Assembly (NCBI GenBank): GCA_024235695.1 | Contig: JACKLX010000015.1 | Location: 1-64,000 of the forward strand | Direction of reading: 5' to 3' | Origin: Accumulibacter sp. | GTDB taxonomy: Bacteria; Pseudomonadota; Gammaproteobacteria; Burkholderiales; Rhodocyclaceae | DNA length: 64,000 nucleotides | Shown: positions 63,315-64,000 of the stretch, piece after piece | Position numbering within the stretch: the stretch's first letter is position 1 | Layout: each line of letters starts with the position of its first letter | Translations under genes and position numbers: made by a program | The notes under the pieces: model-generated | Databases searched by the model: none | The model's input: the letters and a program-made list of their open reading frames with translations, nothing else | Told to the model about the DNA's origin: nothing

Positions 63315-63956
63315 TCAGGCGGCGCCGGCGGCCGTTGCCGACTGCGCCGCCTGCTCGGCGGCTGCCCGGCCAGCGGCGAAAGCGAGTCGGTTGAGCTCGA
63401 TCAGTTCCGCCCTCTTGTGCGCGAAGCGTTGCAGCACGCAGCGTTCGAGGACCTCGGCCGGGAACGACAAGTGGTCTGAAATGGCGCCGAGCATCACCGT
63501 ATTGCCGAGGCGGATGTCACCAAGTTGCTGCGCGATCGATGACGCGTCGAAGGAGTAGACGCGCGTTCCGGTGGCACGCATGGCGGCTACCGGGTCGTCC
63601 GGGTAGTCGTAGAGGCCCAGTTCGACGACTGGCGGCACCAGGCGGCCGGTATTCATCAGCACCAGCCCGCTGGCCCGCAGCATGTGCCGCCAGCGCATCG
63701 CCTCGGCGGCTTCGAAGCCGAGCAGCACGTCGGCGGCGCCCGGATTGATCTGTGGTGACAGCACCCTTGGGCCAAAGCGCAGATGCGACGAAACGACGCC
63801 GCCGCGCTGGGCCATGCCCGCCACTTCGGTCTTCTTGACGTCGTGCCCGAGGGCGATCGCTGCCTCGGCGAGGATCTCGGTGGCGGTCATCACGCCCTGG
63901 CCACCGGTGCCGACGACGAGGATATTGGTGGTGTCGTACTTGCCTGTTGCGGACAT
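63315..63956 (-). CDS. iorB: Indolepyruvate ferredoxin oxidoreductase beta subunit
   Basis: The product is 213 residues from ATG 63956, with AAAGG 8 bases upstream; a TTG at 63974 is an alternative. It has the 2-oxoacid oxidoreductase gamma-type fold, starting NILVVGTGGQGVMTATEILA, with TEVAGMAQRGGVVSSHLRFG and GNTVMLGAISDHLSFP. It forms a complex with an alpha subunit to oxidise aryl pyruvates to acyl-CoA with ferredoxin. The upstream reading frame that ends at 63961 is probably that partner. Confidence 0.85.
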   Translation of the reverse strand: MSATGKYDTTNILVVGTGGQGVMTATEILAEAAIALGHDVKKTEVAGMAQRGGVVSSHLRFGPRVLSPQINPGAADVLLGFEAAEAMRWRHMLRASGLVLMNTGRLVPPVVELGLYDYPDDPVAAMRATGTRVYSFDASSIAQQLGDIRLGNTVMLGAISDHLSFPAEVLERCVLQRFAHKRAELIELNRLAFAAGRAAAEQAAQSATAAGAA

Positions 63957-63960
63957 CGGA

Positions 63961-64000
63961 TCAGAACCTTTCAAGATGGGCGGCGCGGGCGAATTCCGTC
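63961..64000 (-). CDS. C-terminal end of the upstream gene (probably the iorA alpha subunit), partial
   Basis: One minus-strand frame reads EFARAAHLERF and stops with TGA at 63961-63963, four bases before the iorB start, as expected for a coupled iorA-iorB pair. Only 11-12 codons are visible, so the assignment rests on gene order alone. Confidence 0.35.
   Translation of the reverse strand, partial: TEFARAAHLERF

Overview
The window is GC-rich DNA from a Gram-negative bacterium, most likely a betaproteobacterium of the Rhodocyclales. A 'Candidatus Accumulibacter'-like organism fits best, but that is inference. Supporting points are exosortase/PEP-CTERM genes, a sigma-54-driven assimilatory nitrate system with ybiB, PPi-dependent phosphofructokinase, QseBC-type regulators and a tamAB locus. 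No rRNA, tRNA, CRISPR array or insertion sequence was seen.

Layout. 0-13.4 kb: a partial PEP-CTERM-system acyltransferase, a LolA-like protein with an ABC ATPase and a DUF1302-type outer-membrane protein, an alcohol dehydrogenase, a gamma-glutamyltransferase homologue, a receiver-less CheB, a TPR protein, a DegP-family protease with a QseBC-like two-component system, and a PEP-CTERM surface protein. 13.7-30.6 kb: nitrogen assimilation (PP2C/kinase fusion, nitrate transporter, nirD, nirB, then nasA and ybiB), with sigma-54 promoters before nirB and nasA. The two halves are separated by a redox block (flavocytochrome-like reductase, PepSY protein, two small cytochromes c, and a divergent PepSY/response regulator/kinase operon), a damaged MNT-HEPN pair and a NUDIX gene. 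30.8-38.5 kb: an accessory region with a decayed copy of the nasA promoter and start, a wHTH-nucleotidyltransferase/HEPN pair, and an SbcD/SbcC-like nuclease-ATPase pair. These four genes lie between two ~110-bp direct repeats. 38.6-42 kb: a dlt-like adenylation enzyme/membrane protein/carrier protein operon. 42.4-51 kb: glycolysis (pfp, fba, eno) interleaved with arsenic resistance (acr3-arsR diverging from GAPDH-arsJ). 51-54 kb: a cupin remnant and intergenic DNA. 52.4-58.2 kb: tamA-tamB. 58.4-59.5 kb: a second wHTH-nucleotidyltransferase/HEPN pair. 59.6-64 kb: sua5, purK, purE, folD, and an indolepyruvate oxidoreductase beta subunit.

The most unusual signal is the set of three nucleotidyltransferase-HEPN modules, each with a single lesion (frameshift, frameshift, in-frame stop) while the surrounding housekeeping genes are intact. 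One of them sits directly upstream of the SbcCD-like pair between direct repeats. Other notable items are four 11-bp-phased half-sites between the cytochrome and two-component operons, the duplicated nasA promoter, and a perfect 10-bp operator overlapping the arsR start codon.
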